Shown here: one piece after another, positions 8,813 through 15,768 of the stretch | Layout of the letters: each line of letters starts with the position of its first letter | How positions within the stretch are numbered: the first letter of the stretch is position 1 | Assembly (NCBI GenBank): GCA_934725535.1 | Contig: CAKVBV010000007.1 | Span: 1-49,708 of the forward strand | Source of the DNA: an uncultured Bacteroidales bacterium | GTDB taxonomy: Bacteria; Bacteroidota; Bacteroidia; Bacteroidales; Paludibacteraceae | Length of the DNA: 49,708 bases | Direction of reading: 5' to 3' | Program-made: the position numbers and the translations under genes | The notes under the pieces: generated by a model | What the model saw: the letters and a program-made list of their open reading frames with translations, nothing else | The model's database searches: none | What the model was told of the DNA's origin: nothing

Positions 8813-9835
8813 CTATGCTTTTCTCAGTATCATCGGACATAAATCCTTAACAATGTATAATCCTGTTTCAAAATGCAATAAATTATCATCTGTTGGCTTG
8901 CCATTCAGCCAATCAACCAACAATTGGGGATAATTGAAACCTGCCAAATATGAAAGCGGATAGTGCCCTGATATGCGGCAATTCATTTCTGTAACATAAA
9001 CCTCATTATCAGGCGTAAGGAAACAATCAACAGATAAGATTCCCGTATGACCACTATGCTCTGCTATCGTCTTACCCAAGTCAACAAAGGGAGAAGAATC
9101 TGCAGTACGTCCCAAATCGGTTTCGCCACTGCGCATTGCGACTTTCTCTTTAGCAAAAGTTCTTATGTAGTGTCCGTCCAAGTCATTAAGTACATCCAGA
9201 CCAAACTCCTTTCCTGTCATCATTTGTTGGTATATGATAGCGTAATCTTTAGTCATTGATGACTCATATTTTAGGTATGAATCAAATATATCCCTATAAC
9301 ATCTTTCAGAGAAAACTAGTAATTCCTCTTCATCATATACTTTGTATATTCCAATTGATGCCATTCCCCAACGCGGTTTGATAACAATCGGATATGACAA
9401 GACTCCATTTGCGATGGCCTGTTTAACTTCATCTATGTGAATATATGTTTTAGGAGTTGATAATCCTAAATGACTAATATATTGATAGGTCTTATACTTG
9501 TCATTACATATTTCCACAAAATCCGCAGGTGCTAATATCAGTTTTATGCCGTTATCTTCAAAGTCTTTTGTATGCCGAGACAATACTAATAAATCAACAT
9601 CGAACAGAGAAAGAACTGCATTTATCTCATTCTGTTTGCAATATGTGATTATGGAAGGAATATAGTCCGCATCATATATCAATGGAGATATAAAATAACC
9701 ATCTGCTCTTTTCAAAGCGATAGTGTACGTACTATTGGAAGCAAACACTTTGCCTATGCCTTTGGTACTTTTGAAATAATCTACAATATAAGACCGACGT
9801 CCTGCAGAAGTTAGAAGTATATTGACCATATCCAT
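8813..9835 (-). CDS. CarB-like ATP-grasp enzyme
   Basis: The 340-residue protein has an N-terminal Rossmann-like pre-ATP-grasp part (VNILLTSAGRRSYIVDYF). The ATP-grasp core has DKYKTYQYISHLGLSTPKT near residue 111, YPIVIKPRWGMASIGIYKV near 148, IYQQMMTGKEFGLDVLNDLDG, and a C-terminal VDCFLTPDNEVYVTEMNCRISGHYPLSYLAG metal site. It resembles carbamoyl-phosphate-synthase-large-chain-like proteins of capsule loci, which form acyl-phosphate intermediates and ligate an amine or similar group. The substrate is unknown; modification of an acidic sugar with an amino acid is an inference. The start may be the first ATG or the ATG two codons later. Three bases separate it from the upstream acetyltransferase. 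Confidence 0.8.
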   Translation of the reverse strand: MDMVNILLTSAGRRSYIVDYFKSTKGIGKVFASNSTYTIALKRADGYFISPLIYDADYIPSIITYCKQNEINAVLSLFDVDLLVLSRHTKDFEDNGIKLILAPADFVEICNDKYKTYQYISHLGLSTPKTYIHIDEVKQAIANGVLSYPIVIKPRWGMASIGIYKVYDEEELLVFSERCYRDIFDSYLKYESSMTKDYAIIYQQMMTGKEFGLDVLNDLDGHYIRTFAKEKVAMRSGETDLGRTADSSPFVDLGKTIAEHSGHTGILSVDCFLTPDNEVYVTEMNCRISGHYPLSYLAGFNYPQLLVDWLNGKPTDDNLLHFETGLYIVKDLCPMILRKA

Positions 9836-9837
9836 TT

Positions 9838-10524
9838 TTATTCTATTAGTGATAATTTTTCCATTGTCGGCTTATCTTGAAATAAAGCCAAATTTCGTCG
9901 AATTTTCTCATCAGTCCAATTCCACCATTGTAATTCTAACAATTTCTGTATCACAGATTCCTCAAAACGATACTTTATTATCCTTGCAGGACATCCCGCA
10001 ACGACTGCATAGGGGGGGGTATCCTTATTAACCAAGGCATTCGCACCTATCACAGCCCCATCTCCTATATGCACACCTCGTAAGATAGTAGCATTAGCAC
10101 CTATCCAAACGTCATTTCCTATTTCTATAGGCTTATCAAATTTATCATTCCTAATGCAATTATTCTCTGTTACTATGCCAAAATAGGAATCATATATGAA
10201 TGGGTGTGCTGATGTTTTATGATAATCATGTTCAGGAGGACCTATTGTTACCCCATACGATATCGATGTATAATTACCTATTTTAGCATTAAAAATCATA
10301 TCAAACGGACCTGTATATGTTCGCTTACCTATATCACATTGTTGGATTAACGTATTTCTGTCCACACGAACATAGTCTCCCAATGTAGAGAAACGGACAC
10401 GGCTATTATCTCCAATAATACAAAACTCTCCAACAGACGATGATGTACACTCAGCATCTTTATATAAACGAACAGAGTTCGGGATGTTTACATTCATTTT
10501 TATATCGTTATTTTGTTTACACAT
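9838..10524 (-). CDS. CatB-like sugar O-acetyltransferase
   Basis: This 228-residue protein is almost entirely a left-handed beta-helix. Repeated hexapeptides run from about residue 20 to 175, with GPPEHDYHKTSAHPF carrying the catalytic-type His, IGNDVWIGANATILRGVHIG, and ANALVNKDTPPYAVVAGCPARIIKYRF. This is the xenobiotic/sugar acetyltransferase signature. The C-terminal tail (LQWWNWTDEKIRRNL) is typical of the family. An eight-base C run on the coding strand encodes Thr-Pro-Pro in the last loop (plus-strand 10012-10019, residue ~169). The true start could be Met10. It is the first glycan gene after the inserted four-gene island. Confidence 0.87.
   Translation of the reverse strand: MCKQNNDIKMNVNIPNSVRLYKDAECTSSSVGEFCIIGDNSRVRFSTLGDYVRVDRNTLIQQCDIGKRTYTGPFDMIFNAKIGNYTSISYGVTIGPPEHDYHKTSAHPFIYDSYFGIVTENNCIRNDKFDKPIEIGNDVWIGANATILRGVHIGDGAVIGANALVNKDTPPYAVVAGCPARIIKYRFEESVIQKLLELQWWNWTDEKIRRNLALFQDKPTMEKLSLIE
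10012..10019 (-). repeat. Homopolymer C8 in an acetyltransferase gene
   Basis: Eight consecutive G on the plus strand are read as C8 within the Pro-Pro loop of the acetyltransferase at 9838-10524. A one-base slip would replace the last ~55 residues, which include the final coil and the WW tail. Confidence 0.55.
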
Positions 10525-10600
10525 TGAAAAGTCCTTATCTTACAAGAGAGATTTCTAAATGCAGATGTTGCGTATAGGGGGATTCCGAGGGTCATAGCAT

Positions 10601-10840
10601 CTATTTATTTCTACAATTATGATAGATTTGCTCTAAATTCTGTACGAATAATTCATTGGATAATTTGGCAAAATTTTTCTCTTGCTGCGAAGCATTGGAA
10701 TGGTCAATGTCATCGTTATATGCCTCTTTGATTGAAGTCAAAATTGCGTGCATTTCGTCCTCAGTCGGTGATAGAGATACACCGTATTTTGCCAACATTG
10801 CAGCAAATAGAGTTTTAGATTTTAACCACTTGTCAGTCAT
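10601..10840 (-). CDS. Small acidic protein of unknown function
   Basis: The protein has 79 residues, is helical by composition and mostly acidic, with no membrane segment. It begins MTDKWLKSKTLFAAMLAKYG and ends with QNLEQIYHNCRNK. I do not recognise it. It lies 14 bases downstream of the membrane-anchored gene at 10855-11376, so the two are probably one transcriptional unit and may work as a pair. The 76 bases between its stop and the acetyltransferase gene hold no further gene. The start is the only in-frame ATG that gives the full frame. Confidence 0.6.
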   Translation of the reverse strand: MTDKWLKSKTLFAAMLAKYGVSLSPTEDEMHAILTSIKEAYNDDIDHSNASQQEKNFAKLSNELFVQNLEQIYHNCRNK

Positions 10841-10854
10841 AATAGTCTCTCCTT

Positions 10855-11376
10855 CTAATTTTTTAATTCCTCACAATGTTGTACATATTCCTCATCTGTA
10901 AATGACTCGGCATTTGATTTTGAATGCGATAACACTCTTAATGCTTCACTAACCAATAAATCTTGTGTATTTTGCACATTAACAAATTGTTTAGGTGAAT
11001 AAAAACGGTCTATCTCTGTTTGTTTCAAATCCTTATATCCTAATGAGTTAGCCATTTCTGACAACATATCAAGTTTGAAAGCATTGCTTTCTGAATTATA
11101 TTGTGAGTTTTCATTCAAACTATCATAATACTCACGCCACGCCTTACGCACCTTGTGGTTATCTTGAAATACAATATCTATCGTATTCAAAGCATCGACC
11201 CATTCTTTCGTAATCGGTGTAGACTTACGATTAGCCATCAGTGTGAAAAATAAATCACGTTTTGCTTTTTGTTTTGCATCTCTCTTATTCCATCTTACTC
11301 CCATCCACCACACAATAATGGGAATAATTGCCACCGAAACTATTTGGGCAATTACAAGCAATAAATTTGTATCCAT
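10855..11376 (-). CDS. Membrane-anchored protein resembling DUF6680
   Basis: The 173-residue protein has one N-terminal transmembrane helix (residues about 5-25) followed by a basic stretch (RWNKRDAKQKAKRD), so the rest should be cytoplasmic. The soluble part (FFTLMANRKSTPITKEWVDALNTIDIVF, then KAWREYYDSL) resembles the DUF6680-type pattern as I remember it; a profile search would be needed. The function is unknown. The neighbours are a KilA-N protein upstream and a small acidic protein downstream, which together form a non-glycan insert in the capsule operon. A role in phage or plasmid defence is possible but unproven. Confidence 0.62.
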   Translation of the reverse strand: MDTNLLLVIAQIVSVAIIPIIVWWMGVRWNKRDAKQKAKRDLFFTLMANRKSTPITKEWVDALNTIDIVFQDNHKVRKAWREYYDSLNENSQYNSESNAFKLDMLSEMANSLGYKDLKQTEIDRFYSPKQFVNVQNTQDLLVSEALRVLSHSKSNAESFTDEEYVQHCEELKN

Positions 11377-11403
11377 AATTTTATAAGTTTCATAATAACC
11401 AAA

Positions 11404-12261
11404 TTATACACTTCTATCCACCTTTGGTGGGAGAATCTGTGTTGGCTCAGACTCAAATAAAGCGTTTCTATCCAAAGTTTCCAAAATTGTCATTTGTTTT
11501 ATGGCAATCTCATTTAATCGTATCAAACGTGCCGATTGCTCCAAGCCATCCCCAATGAAGACCGCATTTAAGTTCTCCAAATTACTCAAACATATCAATT
11601 GGTTGATTGTGGCATAGTCTCGGATATTTCCTTTTTGTTGTGGATGGCTTTCACGCCATTCTTTCGCAGTTATTCCGAAAAGTGCCACATTTAAGACATC
11701 TGCTTCTTCGGCATATATCAATGACTTATGTTTGGCATCAATCTCTTGCGGAATTAAGTTTGTTTTTATGGCATCGGTATGAATATGATAATTAAGTTTA
11801 CTAAGTTCGCGTTTGGCAGTCCAGCCAAGTGTCCTCAGCCTTTCTTCCTGCAAAAGTTGATATTGTTTTACTAACAAAAGTTGAAAACGCGGACTTATCC
11901 ACATACCAAAGTGATATGCTATGTCTTTATGGGCATAGGTTCCTCCATAACGCCCCGTCTTAGCCACAATACCAATAGCATTTGTACGCTCAATCCATTG
12001 CTTAGTAGAAAGGACAAAATTATTACTACCTGCCTCATTTCTAATTGTACCGAATTCGGTATAATTAAAATTCGGATTGTATAGAAGTTCCCACTCTCCC
12101 AGGTACTCAATCGTGCTTTTCAGACTCATCCATTTGAAAATAATATGCTCTTGCATTTGGCTATGAGCCATATCCGTCAAACTGATATAATCTTCACCAT
12201 TTAAGCCATTCAATACGGATATTTCGGATGATTCTACTATGATTTTATCTAATTTTGCCAT
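11404..12261 (-). CDS. KilA-N domain protein
   Basis: This 285-residue protein has an N-terminal KilA-N DNA-binding domain. The characteristic features are GEDYISLTDMAHSQ near residue 24, IIFKWMSLKSTIEYLGEWE, and WIERTNAIGIVAKTGRYGGTYAHKDIAYHFGMWISPRFQLLLVKQYQLL ending near residue 137, quoted here in part. The C-terminal half holds ADVLNVALFGITAKEWRE and is shared with many bacterial chromosomal KilA-N proteins. KilA-N occurs in phage proteins and in bacterial genes related to antirepressors or damage-inducible factors. It is the second gene of the insert, 138 bases after the XRE regulator, and probably binds DNA. Its target is unknown. Confidence 0.88.
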   Translation of the reverse strand: MAKLDKIIVESSEISVLNGLNGEDYISLTDMAHSQMQEHIIFKWMSLKSTIEYLGEWELLYNPNFNYTEFGTIRNEAGSNNFVLSTKQWIERTNAIGIVAKTGRYGGTYAHKDIAYHFGMWISPRFQLLLVKQYQLLQEERLRTLGWTAKRELSKLNYHIHTDAIKTNLIPQEIDAKHKSLIYAEEADVLNVALFGITAKEWRESHPQQKGNIRDYATINQLICLSNLENLNAVFIGDGLEQSARLIRLNEIAIKQMTILETLDRNALFESEPTQILPPKVDRSV

Positions 12262-12399
12262 AAAATTTTGTTTATTACCAACTTATCGTAAAAATACCAG
12301 TACTCCTTACATATTGAGTATGCACACGCCGCACGGCGAGAGGCGTCATTCCAATAAATGCGCCCAACTTCCCTGTTCCAAAGCCATATTGCTACAATG
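12262..12399. other. Spacer between XRE and KilA-N genes
   Basis: No gene is seen in this stretch. It contains a short GC-rich inverted repeat (CGCCG-CA-CGGCG around 12327-12338) that can pair alternatively with a nearby GGCGT. This could be a weak terminator or a regulatory hairpin for the downstream KilA-N gene, but no T-run follows on the minus strand. Confidence 0.35.
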
Positions 12400-12720
12400 T
12401 TATTTTCCATGCCTTACGCGCTTGGGCAGTTGTCCGTTTCGTTCTGAGAGGACATAAGGAGAGATTGGCATATCGGGCAAAAGGTCTGCAACCGGCGCCA
12501 GTTGGTCAATCACACGCAACAATGATAAGAAATTGCCCATCGTGATATTGGTTGCCTTGCCCTGTTCAAAGGCCTGAAGAGTAAGCAAACCAACCCCTGC
12601 ACGCTCCGCAACCTCTTTCTGCGTCAGATGAGCAGTCAAGCGATAGGTACGATATTGCGCACCTAACGTTTGCACGATAGCCGCATTGGAAAGAGCCGAT
12701 ATGTTTTCTTTGTTGAGCAT
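12400..12720 (-). CDS. XRE-family helix-turn-helix regulator
   Basis: The 106-residue protein has an XRE/Cro-type helix-turn-helix at residues about 22-75: TQKEVAERAGVGLLTLQAFEQGK, followed by NFLSLLRVIDQLAPVADLLPD. The arrangement is like HipB-type antitoxin regulators. No HipA kinase follows, so it is not part of a standard hipBA pair. It is the first gene of the four-gene insert and has its own candidate promoter 15-47 bases upstream. It probably controls itself and perhaps the KilA-N gene. The terminal 15 residues are basic. Confidence 0.85.
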   Translation of the reverse strand: MLNKENISALSNAAIVQTLGAQYRTYRLTAHLTQKEVAERAGVGLLTLQAFEQGKATNITMGNFLSLLRVIDQLAPVADLLPDMPISPYVLSERNGQLPKRVRHGK

Positions 12721-12734
12721 ATTCTTGCTACATA

Positions 12735-12767
12735 CAAATGATAAATATATTATTCTTTATGAGCAAA
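12735..12767 (-). promoter_or_regulatory. Candidate promoter of the inserted island
   Basis: On the minus strand a TTTG element (plus-strand 12764-12767) lies 20 bases before TATCATTTG (12735-12743), one base longer than the usual Bacteroidales TAnnTTTG. It sits just before the XRE start codon, so the leader would be very short. A promoter here would free the insert from the capsule promoter. Confidence 0.4.
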
Positions 12768-12790
12768 TTTCAATTATAACAAATAATATA

Positions 12791-13921
12791 TTATACCTTA
12801 CAAGATGTGCTAATTATATCTATCACCCGTTGAATGTCGTTGTCAGTCAAAGCGTGGTGCATGGGGAGGCAGATGACTTGGGAGGCGAGGCGATTGGCTA
12901 TGGGGAGGTTTGCCTCATCAGCACTCGGATAGGTTCTGTATGGCTCGAAGGCTGTTATGAGAGGATAGAAATAACGGCGCCCCAATACGTTCTGCGTCTT
13001 CATAAACTCGTACAAAGCATCGCGGGACATTCGATAGTCGTCAGTTACCAGAATTGGGAAGTAGGAATAGTTCCACTTGAAGGTCGGATTGATTTCATAA
13101 GGGAACAGTTCTATTCCTTTTACATCTTTGAGGGCTTCCACATACTTCTCGGCAACCCGTTTGCGGGCAGCAATGGCAGCGTCCACCTGACGCAGATTGA
13201 GCAGACCATAGGCAGCACGCATCTCGTCCATCTTGGAGTTGATGCCCGGTGCAACAACCGTAGTCTCACCACGGAAGCCGAAGTTCTTCAGGTTGTCCAC
13301 ATCGTACTTCATCTCCGCACTATGCACGACCATGGCACCGCCTTCAACGGTGTTATACACCTTGGTGGCATGGAAACTCAGCGTGCTGATGTCGCCCCAT
13401 TCAAGTACAGGACGTCCTTTGTACGTAACGCCGAAAGCATGGGCAGCATCATAAATGACTTTGAGGTTATGCTTTCGGGCGATGGCATCGATGGCTTCCA
13501 CATCACACGGACAGCCATAGACATGAACGGGCATGATGGCAACCGTTTTGTCCGTGATGGCGGCTTCTATCTTGGAGGGGTCTATATTGCCGTTCTCGGG
13601 GAGGACATCCACAAAGACGGGTGTCAGTTTGTTCCACCAGACAGAATGGGTGGTTGCCACAAACGAATAGGGCGTGGTAATGACCTCCCCCTCCGTAATG
13701 CCCAACGCCTGCAAAGCCGTGATGAGAGGCAGCGTGCCATTGGTAAACAACGATAGGTACTCCACTCCAAGATAGTCCGTTAGGGCTTTTTCCAACTGCT
13801 GATGGTAGTAGCCGTTGTTGGTAATCCACTTGCGCGACCAGATGTCTTGCAGGAGTTGGGTGTATTCTTCCAAGTCCGGAAGGAGGGGGGAAGTGACTGT
13901 TATTTGATTATCGGTATTCAT
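12791..13921 (-). CDS. DegT/DnrJ/EryC1/StrS sugar aminotransferase
   Basis: This 376-residue PLP enzyme of fold type I shows IWSRKWITNNGYYHQQLE at the N-terminus, LFTNGTLPL, EVITTPYSFVATTHSV, YDAAHAFGVTYKGRPV, and the PLP-binding lysine in SFHATKVYNTVEGG. It should convert a nucleotide-linked keto-sugar to an amino-sugar using glutamate. The start is ATG at 13921 (Met-Asn-Thr-Asp), because it overlaps the stop of the upstream ABC ATPase gene as ATGA; a longer in-frame reading would lie inside that gene. The keto-sugar could come from the FlaA1-type dehydratase at 23477-25474. G+C is higher than in the downstream insert. Confidence 0.9.
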   Translation of the reverse strand: MNTDNQITVTSPLLPDLEEYTQLLQDIWSRKWITNNGYYHQQLEKALTDYLGVEYLSLFTNGTLPLITALQALGITEGEVITTPYSFVATTHSVWWNKLTPVFVDVLPENGNIDPSKIEAAITDKTVAIMPVHVYGCPCDVEAIDAIARKHNLKVIYDAAHAFGVTYKGRPVLEWGDISTLSFHATKVYNTVEGGAMVVHSAEMKYDVDNLKNFGFRGETTVVAPGINSKMDEMRAAYGLLNLRQVDAAIAARKRVAEKYVEALKDVKGIELFPYEINPTFKWNYSYFPILVTDDYRMSRDALYEFMKTQNVLGRRYFYPLITAFEPYRTYPSADEANLPIANRLASQVICLPMHHALTDNDIQRVIDIISTSCKV

Positions 13922-15204
13922 TTGATTTTCACTTCTGTATAGTTGAACTGCGGTGTGATGTCGCCCGGTTCTTTTCCCATCCAACCACCGATTTCAATGG
14001 CTTTGTTGGCAACCGTAAATGAAACGACATCTTGTGCATAAGCAAGAGAATAAGTATTATTGGTTTGGACAATCGGCAATAGGTCCAAAGAGAATGTCCC
14101 CCAATTGAAAAAGTTACCCGGAAGTTGGCATATCTGTTCGTACTCTCCGATGTCGTGGTGTCTGTCATAGCAACGTCCTCCACCTGAAGTAGAGAAAAGG
14201 CGTTCTCCTTGTTCGTTTTTCAAGTGGAGTGTAATCCAGAACTTGTCATAGGCTTTGGTTAGACGATAGCGCATAACTATTTCCAAATCGTCTGTCATAC
14301 GCATCACATCGGTATAATCACCACCTTTAGGGCGGACACCAATCTCAAGTAACTCAAAGCCATAGCCCTTATATTGAGGCTCCGACCACGACTTGTGATT
14401 ATCGATTGCACTATCACCACGAAGGTAATGGGTAACGATAGGGTCAATATCGCCTTGGTCTATGAGTTTCCCGTTTTGGAGGATAACCCCATGCTTACAA
14501 AGACTTTTAATGCTCGTCATATTATGACTGACGAAGAGGACGGTGCGGCCGTCGCCGTGGGAGATGTCCTGCATCTTGCCGATGGCTTTCTTTTGGAACT
14601 CCGCGTCTCCGACAGCCAATACTTCGTCCACCACCAAGATTTCGGGATCCAAATGGGCGGCAACGGCAAAGCCCAAACGAACCATCATACCGCTACTATA
14701 GCGTTTGACAGGGGTGTCAAGGTATCGTTCGCAGCCGGAGAAAGCGACGATTTCATCAAGTTTGGAGGTAATCTCCTGTTTGGTCATGCCGAGAATGGCA
14801 CCATTCATATAGATGTTCTCACGACCGGTCATCTCGCCATGGAAACCCGTACCGACCTCCAACAGAGAGGCTATGCGTCCGCGGGCGCGAATGGAGCCTG
14901 TGGTAGGGGCAGTAACCTTACTAAGCAGTTTGAGGAGCGTGGACTTGCCGGCACCGTTCTTGCCGATGATACCGACCACATCGCCCTGCTCGACCTTGAA
15001 ATCTATGTCGCGCAACGCCCAAACGTACTCGGAGTTGCCCTTGGAGGCACGGTCGTTGACCTCGCCGATTTTCAGATAGGGATCCTCGCGACGCAGGATA
15101 GTGGTCTGGAACCAACGGTCAAGGTCGTGGGCGATAGTACCAGTGGAGACTACCCCCAGGCGGTATTGTTTGCTGACGTGATTAAATTCTATTGCGGTTG
15201 CCAT
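13918..15204 (-). CDS. wzt: Polysaccharide ABC exporter ATPase, Wzt-like
   Basis: The 428-residue protein has an ABC ATPase domain at residues about 1-250, with IIGKNGAGKSTLL (Walker A), SLLEVGTGFHGEMTGRENIY, the YSSGMMVRLGFAVA signature and ILVVDEVLAVGDAEF (Walker B). The C-terminal half from about residue 275 is a Wzt_C-type carbohydrate-binding domain that in known systems recognises the finished glycan end. With a Wzm permease it would export a full-length polysaccharide across the inner membrane. No permease gene is adjacent or anywhere in the window. It is the first gene of the minus-strand cluster, about 43 bases from the predicted transcription start. Confidence 0.92.
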   Translation of the reverse strand: MATAIEFNHVSKQYRLGVVSTGTIAHDLDRWFQTTILRREDPYLKIGEVNDRASKGNSEYVWALRDIDFKVEQGDVVGIIGKNGAGKSTLLKLLSKVTAPTTGSIRARGRIASLLEVGTGFHGEMTGRENIYMNGAILGMTKQEITSKLDEIVAFSGCERYLDTPVKRYSSGMMVRLGFAVAAHLDPEILVVDEVLAVGDAEFQKKAIGKMQDISHGDGRTVLFVSHNMTSIKSLCKHGVILQNGKLIDQGDIDPIVTHYLRGDSAIDNHKSWSEPQYKGYGFELLEIGVRPKGGDYTDVMRMTDDLEIVMRYRLTKAYDKFWITLHLKNEQGERLFSTSGGGRCYDRHHDIGEYEQICQLPGNFFNWGTFSLDLLPIVQTNNTYSLAYAQDVVSFTVANKAIEIGGWMGKEPGDITPQFNYTEVKIK

Positions 15205-15253
15205 TACTCGGATATTTTCTAAACAAATGTCATCAAGCGTATTATCAAGCGCA

Positions 15254-15285
15254 CAAAGTTACAACTTTTCCGCCACTTATGCAAA
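15254..15285 (-). promoter_or_regulatory. Promoter of the minus-strand glycan operon
   Basis: Read on the minus strand, TTTG (plus-strand 15282-15285) is followed after exactly 20 bases by TAACTTTG (15254-15261). This is a full match to the Bacteroidales -33/-7 promoter. It points at the Wzt-like gene start at 15204. A five-copy 11-base array lies about 50 bases farther upstream. Confidence 0.8.
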
Positions 15286-15338
15286 TGGTGTGCCACTTTG
15301 CACGGAAATAGTCTTACAACCTTTCGAGAAGGTCGGCT

Positions 15339-15393
15339 TAATCACATACTAATCACATACTAATCACATACTAATCACATACTAATCTCATAC
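15339..15393. repeat. Five tandem 11-base repeats
   Basis: TAATCACATAC is repeated four times exactly and once with a single change (TAATCTCATAC), with no spacers. The period is about one helical turn, so identical faces would be presented five times. It lies upstream of the capsule promoter, which makes a regulator-binding array likely but unproven. Confidence 0.9.
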
Positions 15394-15604
15394 AGTTAAC
15401 CCGACGAGCATCCAAGTAACTCAGAGACCTCCCCTAACTGAGTAAGGAGTTCTATGATGCTCATAGGGCATCAATCGTAAATCCGCAATAAGGCGGTATT
15501 TCCTTCGCCTTCAAAGAAGAGTTCTTTTATTAATGGCGCGGGACGCGTCGTCTCCACAAATAAGATAATCCCGTTAGACTGCCTTATGAGACTTGACAAT
15601 TGGC

Positions 15605-15631
15605 GACGCGAGCCGCGTCGTCCCCCAAGCA
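15605..15631 (+). repeat. Dispersed palindromic element, copy 1
   Basis: A 27-base block starting with the palindrome GACGCG-AGC-CGCGTC and continuing GTCCCCCAAGCA occurs here. It recurs exactly, in reverse orientation, at 34928-34954. Both copies are intergenic. The palindromic half would form a stable stem, as in REP-like elements. Confidence 0.75.
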
Positions 15632-15653
15632 TTGCACATTTTTCGTAAGAGCA

Positions 15654-15685
15654 CTTGCATATATCAAAAAATAGATTTACCTTTG
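15654..15685 (+). promoter_or_regulatory. Promoter of recQ
   Basis: CTTG at 15654-15657 is followed after 20 bases by TACCTTTG (15678-15685), fitting the Bacteroidales -33/-7 pattern. The expected transcript start near 15692 leaves a leader of roughly 75 bases before the recQ ATG. Confidence 0.65.
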
Positions 15686-15768
15686 CCGAAAAATACAGAG
15701 ATATTTTGTAAAGACAAATAGATACTTAGTTAAAAACAAACGAGATACATCGGTTACAAATCTGTTCT

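Larger units (their letters stand above)
15205..15768. other. Divergent control region
   Basis: This 564-base gap between the minus-strand glycan operon and recQ has no convincing gene. It holds the operon promoter (15254-15285), the 11-base array (15339-15393), several short inverted repeats in 15415-15500 (for example ACTCAG...CTGAGT and GATGC...GCATC), a dispersed palindrome (15605-15631), and a recQ promoter (15654-15685). A related but shorter GACGCGTCGTC lies near 15543. Confidence 0.65.

Noticed and set aside
12400..12720. HipB antitoxin of a hipBA pair
   Set aside because: The regulator is HipB-like, but no HipA kinase gene follows; the next gene encodes a KilA-N protein.
12686..13756. 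Plus-strand open frame of 356 codons
   Set aside because: It is antisense to the sugar aminotransferase, whose motifs are all present on the minus strand.
15339..15393. CRISPR array
   Set aside because: The repeats are 11 bases long and directly adjacent, with no spacers, and no cas genes are in the window.
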